Positions 1 through 64,000 of a DNA stretch of 64,000 nt are shown here, in pieces. The position numbers and the translations under genes are program-made. Position 1 is the stretch's first letter; the number at the start of each line of letters is the position of its first letter. The notes beneath the pieces are model-generated. The model was not told the DNA's origin. It made no database searches and worked only from the letters and a program-made list of their open reading frames with translations. This stretch comes from Gymnogyps californianus. Its lineage: Eukaryota > Chordata > Aves > Accipitriformes > Cathartidae. The stretch covers positions 9,722,368-9,786,367 of the forward strand of contig NC_059481.1 of assembly GCF_018139145.2 (NCBI RefSeq), read 5' to 3'.

Positions 1-430
1 GTTTGAAGAAAAGTAGGTACATCTTTTTTAAAATAATAGTAGAGGTAACTTAATTTAGAATAAGCAACACAGTAGTTTAACAGAGACAACCTATTAATCA
101 ATTAAAAAAGCTAATTATTTATTAATAAACCTTAAAAAATAAAGGAATTGTGATGAGGTGAAATCAACATTTAAAAAGATATGATGAAACATTTACTCTT
201 AATTGTAGTTTTGGCACTTCATTGGAACAATTACTTTACCAAAGACCAAAATATGTATAAAAGATATACGGCTCCTTGACATACCTTGCAAATATAGTAC
301 ATAAGTACTGGCAAACACTGAAAACATAGTTAGTTAAACATTCCCACAGATTTGCACATGCATGCGCTATTCGGACAACGGCATTGTATCTATGTTCTTG
401 GCGGTGACAATCTTGCGTTACTTGGGTATT
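1..430 (-). other. UNC13C 3' UTR and possible downstream sequence
   Basis: AT-rich sequence directly after the stop codon of UNC13C. It contains no open frame of interest and no recognisable repeat. The end of the UTR cannot be fixed from sequence alone. One candidate poly(A) hexamer lies at 118-123. Confidence 0.6.
118..123 (-). promoter_or_regulatory. Candidate poly(A) signal AATAAA for UNC13C
   Basis: The complement reads AATAAA about 310 bases past the stop codon at 431-433, which would give a short 3' UTR. No clear GU-rich downstream element stands out in the remaining 117 bases, and the true transcript end may lie left of the window. This is inference from a motif that is common in AT-rich DNA. 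Confidence 0.3.
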
Positions 431-59747
<59,317 letters not shown>

Positions 59748-60509
59748 CTGCAATCAATCACATTACATCAGTTCACCTGCTGCTAGAAATTATGCTTACA
59801 GCTGCACAGCAGAGAGGCAAATATTTCCACAAAATAATTCCCCTAGTATGCACTTACTGTATTTTGTGTTTTGTACAATTATATGAACCATCCAATCCTC
59901 AAATAAAAAATTCTCTTAGTCTAATGTCAGGGGCCTCAGTAATTAGTTGAGAGTTGCACAAATTCCCTCACATGAGATTTTAAATCAAGAAACATCCATC
60001 TATCTTGAAGATAAATCCTCAACTTTAGATAAATCAGATGGCTTATGAAAAACCTGAAAGAGTTGGCTCAGATGTTTAGCAGCTACAGGTTTTCCTTAAT
60101 TCCCTTATTACACTGGAAAATAGTGAAGTTGTCTGTGAAGCTATATTGGTTTATACTAGTTGAATACAGTTCACTGTTTGAAGGCTTTCACCTTGAAGTG
60201 CAGATAAAACAGTAAAGAATATAAAAGGTAGCTAAATGCATATTTTTGATTCAAAACTTTAGTTTTGGTCTTATGCTTCACGTCATGTTTAAAAAACAGT
60301 CCTTTTTAGACATTTTTTGCTGTTATCAGTTAAGTATTTTTCCACAACTTTTTCATAGATCCCAGCTGCTTCTTATTCTATGTAAAAGACAAGCTTTAAT
60401 CTTTCAGTTACCATCTTCACTGTTAGCTACTAGCAAAAGCTGACGTTTTAGTGACAGACACTGTATGTTTCACATCATATTTAAAAGGACAGCTATTTGT
60501 CTGTCCTTT

Positions 60510-60527
60510 AAAAAAAAAAAAAAAAAA
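60510..60527. repeat. Poly(A) tract beside a small inverted repeat
   Basis: Eighteen consecutive A. Immediately left, AAAGGACAG and CTGTCCTTT form a 9-bp inverted repeat with an 8-nt loop, and CTGTCCTTA occurs again just right of the run. Confidence 0.8.
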
Positions 60528-62281
60528 GAAAAGGCTGTCCTTACTGCAGGTGTGGGACTGACATTAATACAAGCAGTTCTCAGGGCACAGAAGCAGACCA
60601 AAGCAGGTCATGCAGCTAAAGAGCAGAAAGTGTTGCACAGAACTTCTGAGTGGTAAAACAGTTGTTTATACTACAGTGGTGCAGTGAGAGCCATACGAAT
60701 ACACTAGCAGTTCACCATGAACACATAAACTCATCAAAGACCATATTCATGAGGAAACACACAGAGCTGTGTGGCTTTTGTCTTGAGTTTATTACACCAC
60801 TTTACACTAGCAGAGAATTTGATCCAAAGTATTTTGACCTTTTATTGAAGCACTAATCAAATTGAGAAAATATTCTGTAATAATTTTGTAAAAATGTAAG
60901 GATTTTTAAAGTTCTTTTTGCCAAAGAAAGAATGAGAATGATGTGCAACTTTAAGGTGGTAGCAATATGATCTAAGTAATGTATTCTTTCCAGGGACATA
61001 TTTGACCCTGATCGTATCTGCAAAGAAAAAGTACTTAAACAGGTCATTATCTCTGTCACTTTAATATGAAGCAGTTGCTAGCTCAGATCACTGACATGCC
61101 TTCTTGATGCTAATGGCTGCTCAGTTACAGAACTTTGTATTAATTCTGTTAACACAAAATTAATTGTTGTTCAAAAGCTCAAATGTATTTCAACTGTCTT
61201 AATTTCTTTACCTCCACTCCACTCTGAGTGCTCTCTTAGCACCAGACTTGAACTCTGACAATGTTGCTCTGAGGAAATATTTGAAAGTTGATTTAATATT
61301 GATACTGTCTTTTGTCCATAATGCAAAGCTGGCCATAATGCAAGGCTGGGTCTGATAAAAACGCATTTGTTTGATTAGTAGTATATATATGTGTATACAT
61401 TTTAACTTGTGAAAACACATGCACACACAAACTGCAATTATCTTTTCATTGTGTTGCTTAAATTACTGTAGTTCGACACAGTATCCTTGATTCATCCCAC
61501 CTGACTTCAGTTAGGTACCTAAAGTTCACGCCCACAGATATCAACTTCTGTGTTCCTGAGAAATATAAACTTAAAGCATAATCATCAACTGGACGTACCA
61601 ATGAAATCCTTCCATCCAATGCCTACGGTATGGATATTTGCAATTTTATCATTACACGAATACATTTTTTATACAGCCCTGCAAGACTGACTGCTATTCC
61701 CGTACATCCTGTTTCATTTTATCCAATACAGTGACCTCTTAGCAGGAGATTACTGTGACAAAAATGATCATACAACAGAAAGCCCACTGTGTTTTAGTAT
61801 AAAACTTTTACTTTTCACATGTAATTGATTTGCTTTATGGCAGCTATGATACCTGTAGATGTATTCATCAGAGACTCAAATAATAGATTTTGAATTTGTC
61901 CAAAGTAGGTTAGTAATGTAATGTGGACAGTTAACCTAATCATCATTTTCAGCCAAGGAAATTGATTTAACATGCTAATGAACTAGTACCTAATATGCCT
62001 GTAGATCTCATTGTGTTGCAATATTAGCCATAAAATACACTTCTCCAAGCATTAACATGCTTGGAAATGACATCACATAGCTTGCCAGAGTTCAGCTAGA
62101 CTTTATTTCATTAAAGTTTCCTACGATTTAATAGTTTGACTTCCAGATAATTTAATCCTGGTTCAGAAAGTAAAACTACTTGCTTATCACATTATAACTA
62201 GAGAACTCTGGCTTTAGCACTATCCCAGCCCCTTCTCCACACAATGATACCATTGCTTTTCCACGTTTTGCATTTATGAAC

Positions 62282-62887
62282 TGTCGTGGTTTAACCCCAG
62301 CCAGCAACTCAGCACCACGCAGCCGTTTCCCCCTCCCCCTCCCAGTGGGGTGAGGAGGAGGAAAGCAAAGGAAAAAAAAGTAAAACTCGTGGGTTGAGAT
62401 AAGAACAGTTTAATAACTAAAGTAAAATATAATACTAACAATAGTAATAATGAAATATAATAATAATAGTAATGAAAAGGAATGCAACAAAAAGAAGGGG
62501 GGGGGAGGGAAAAAAAAAACCCCAGTGATGCACAATGCAATTGCTCACCACCCGCTGACCGATGCCCAGTTAGTTCCCGAACCGCGATCCGCCCCTCCCG
62601 GCCAACTCCCCCCTGTTTATATACTGGGCATGATGTTCTATGGTATGGAATACCCCTTTGGCTAGTTTGGGTCAGCTGCCCCGGCTGTGCTCCCTCCCAG
62701 CTTCTTGCACACCTGCTTGCTGGCAGAGCATGGGAAACTGGAAAGTCCTTGGCTTAAGATAAGCGCTACTTAGCAACAACTAAAACATCGGAGTGTTATC
62801 AACATCATTCTCACACTAAATCCAAAACACAGCACTGTACCAGCTACTAAGAAGAAAATTAACTCTGTCCCAGCCGAAACCAGGACA
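62282..62887 (-). mobile_element. Second solo LTR of the same family, 606 bp
   Basis: Same ends and layout as the copy at 22169-22748, also on the minus strand. The TATATAAA box is at 62616-62623 and the ATTAAA signal at 62409-62414. Flanking bases are TGAAC (62277-62281) and CGAAC (62888-62892), a 5-bp duplication with one change. Relative to the first copy it keeps about 12 extra bases near 62567-62580 and carries a longer G-rich/A-rich region near 62496-62520. No internal viral sequence is present. Confidence 0.9.
62616..62623 (-). promoter_or_regulatory. TATA box of solo LTR 2
   Basis: The complement reads TATATAAA at the place equivalent to that in LTR 1. Transcription from it would run toward UNC13C exon 59662-59747. 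Activity is inferred only. Confidence 0.6.
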
Positions 62888-63915
62888 CGAACAATACTCA
62901 TATCAGAGCTGGCAGTAAGTGGAATCCCGTAAGCAAAGTAAACTAGTTTTCAACACTGCCTTCACAAGCTTGACTGCTGCTGCAGCTTCACTCATACCTT
63001 CACTCAGGTATGCACAACGGAAACTGTGACAAACATTGGTTTTGCACGTTAGAAATAACCATTTCACATCTGATTCATGGCTTTTATCCCGTCATTCATA
63101 TGAATTGTGTTGACACAAGAAAATAAGCTTTATTCTGTTACTCTGCTCTGCATTCTTTATCCTATTCACTGATGTACAACAATTTGAGACAGTACAACAT
63201 TTTGTATCATAAAACTAATTAGCCACAAGCTGCTTATTAAAAAAATTTACTACTTATAAACATATTTCAGAAATAAACAGCTGTTATCTACCATTGTTAA
63301 AATTCCTTTCATATATGTACTAACTATGACGGTTGAAAACTGAATTACATGGAGACATTAAAGCTGTGTGGTGTAGACAATTTGATTTTAAATTTCTCAA
63401 GTATTATTAGTTTACAGAGGATTGGACAGAGATTATCAGAGTGTAATTGACATAGCATTTCTGCATTAATTACTTTTTCTTGAAAGTAAGATCTAAATAA
63501 TTCTAAATTTTTCAACCAATTTCTGCATTTGCTAACATCAAAATCCTGGGATTAGATTTTCCCCCTTGGTATATATTTACGTCTCTCTAAGTAATATTTA
63601 TGTGTAATTTCAGTTAGCTATTCTTTTAATGAATATTGTAAAAAGTGTACAGGATTCACAGAATACATCATGCATTCAAAAGATTTGCTCTGAATGTCGA
63701 AAGGAAATAACGAAAAGGAAATAAAGCTAAGACCTGTGTCAACAAGTATCACAGAATTGTGATGGAGTAAAATTTTGCCCTTAACTAGAAAGGCTATAAT
63801 ATTGTGGCTACTATTTCAACCATTAGCTGGCCAGGATTGCAATGATGACTGTGATACCCTCTTTCTCTAGGCATCCAGTATTGACCACATGGACAGCAGA
63901 GCTAATGCAGCTATT

Positions 63916-64000
63916 TTTATAGAATTTTTGAACAATTTAAGCTGGAATGGACATCTGAAGGTCATCTAGCTCAAAGCAGAGGGAACCTCAAAGTTATGTC
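63916..64000 (-). mobile_element. Decayed CR1 LINE 3' end, cut by the window edge
   Basis: The order TATAGAATTTTTGAACAATTT, GCTGGAATGGACATCTGAAG, GTCATCTAGCTCAAAGCAGAG follows the complement of a CR1 tail, but with many substitutions. This suggests an old copy in sense orientation with UNC13C. The element continues beyond 64000. Confidence 0.65.

Larger units (their letters stand above)
59748..64000 (-). other. UNC13C intron continuing past the right edge of the window
   Basis: At least 4.3 kb upstream of exon 59662-59747. The family predicts a preceding exon ending in sequence like a Leu-Asn-Gln codon run, and I could not find it here, so it should lie beyond 64000. Contents are an A run (60510-60527), a 57-nt exon candidate (61212-61268), a solo LTR (62282-62887) and an old CR1 fragment (about 63916-64000). 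Confidence 0.75.

Noticed and set aside
62274..62757. Open frames on both strands around the right-hand solo LTR, and the similar ones at 22119-22618
   Set aside because: They are readings of LTR sequence, which is non-coding. The same peptides appear at both copies only because the LTRs are related.

Overview
The window looks like avian nuclear DNA. It is AT-rich with sparse coding sequence and long introns. It carries CR1 LINE 3' ends in the typical bird form, and two solo LTRs of a family common in bird genomes, one with a perfect 5-bp target-site duplication. No bacterial-style operons, rRNA, tRNA or CRISPR arrays were seen.

One protein gene accounts for all coding sequence I can support. 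It is the 3' part of UNC13C (Munc13-3) on the minus strand. Fifteen exons can be placed between 59747 and 431. Every one has a GT donor, an AG acceptor and a matching codon phase, and together they give an uninterrupted 598-residue C-terminus plus stop. In transcript order the exons are 59662-59747, 46993-47119, 45915-46011, 45319-45462, 44233-44310, 41219-41296, 33281-33369, 30876-31025, 27596-27719, 24092-24148, 22869-22949, 17934-18081, 2576-2668, 1691-1850 and 431-716. They encode the second half of the MUN domain (MHD1 and MHD2 homology) and the C-terminal C2C domain. The upstream exons (N-terminal region, C1, C2B and the first part of MUN) must lie to the right of the window.

Layout: 1-430 is 3' UTR or downstream sequence with a candidate poly(A) signal at 118-123. 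431-2668 holds the last three exons, encoding the MUN/C2C linker and C2C. 2669-17933 is a 15 kb intron with a CR1 copy (about 9945-10219) and an unassigned coding-like frame at 14191-14442. 17934-33369 holds seven MUN exons, plus a solo LTR (22169-22748) and a 47-nt poly(T). 33370-41218 is an intron. 41219-47119 is a dense cluster of six MUN exons, with a second CR1 type at 42494-42768. 47120-59661 is a 12.5 kb intron. 59662-59747 is the most 5' exon present. The remainder is intron with a second sense-oriented solo LTR (62282-62887) and a decayed CR1 at the window edge.

I did not find a convincing new biological system. The best leads are a phase-compatible 57-nt candidate cassette exon (61212-61268), tandem acceptors 6 nt apart at the exon ending 45462, a 21-bp hairpin at 21568-21618, two solo LTRs lying in the same orientation as their host gene, and the unassigned frame at 14191-14442. 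Paralogue assignment and domain boundaries rest on recalled family sequences, not a database search.
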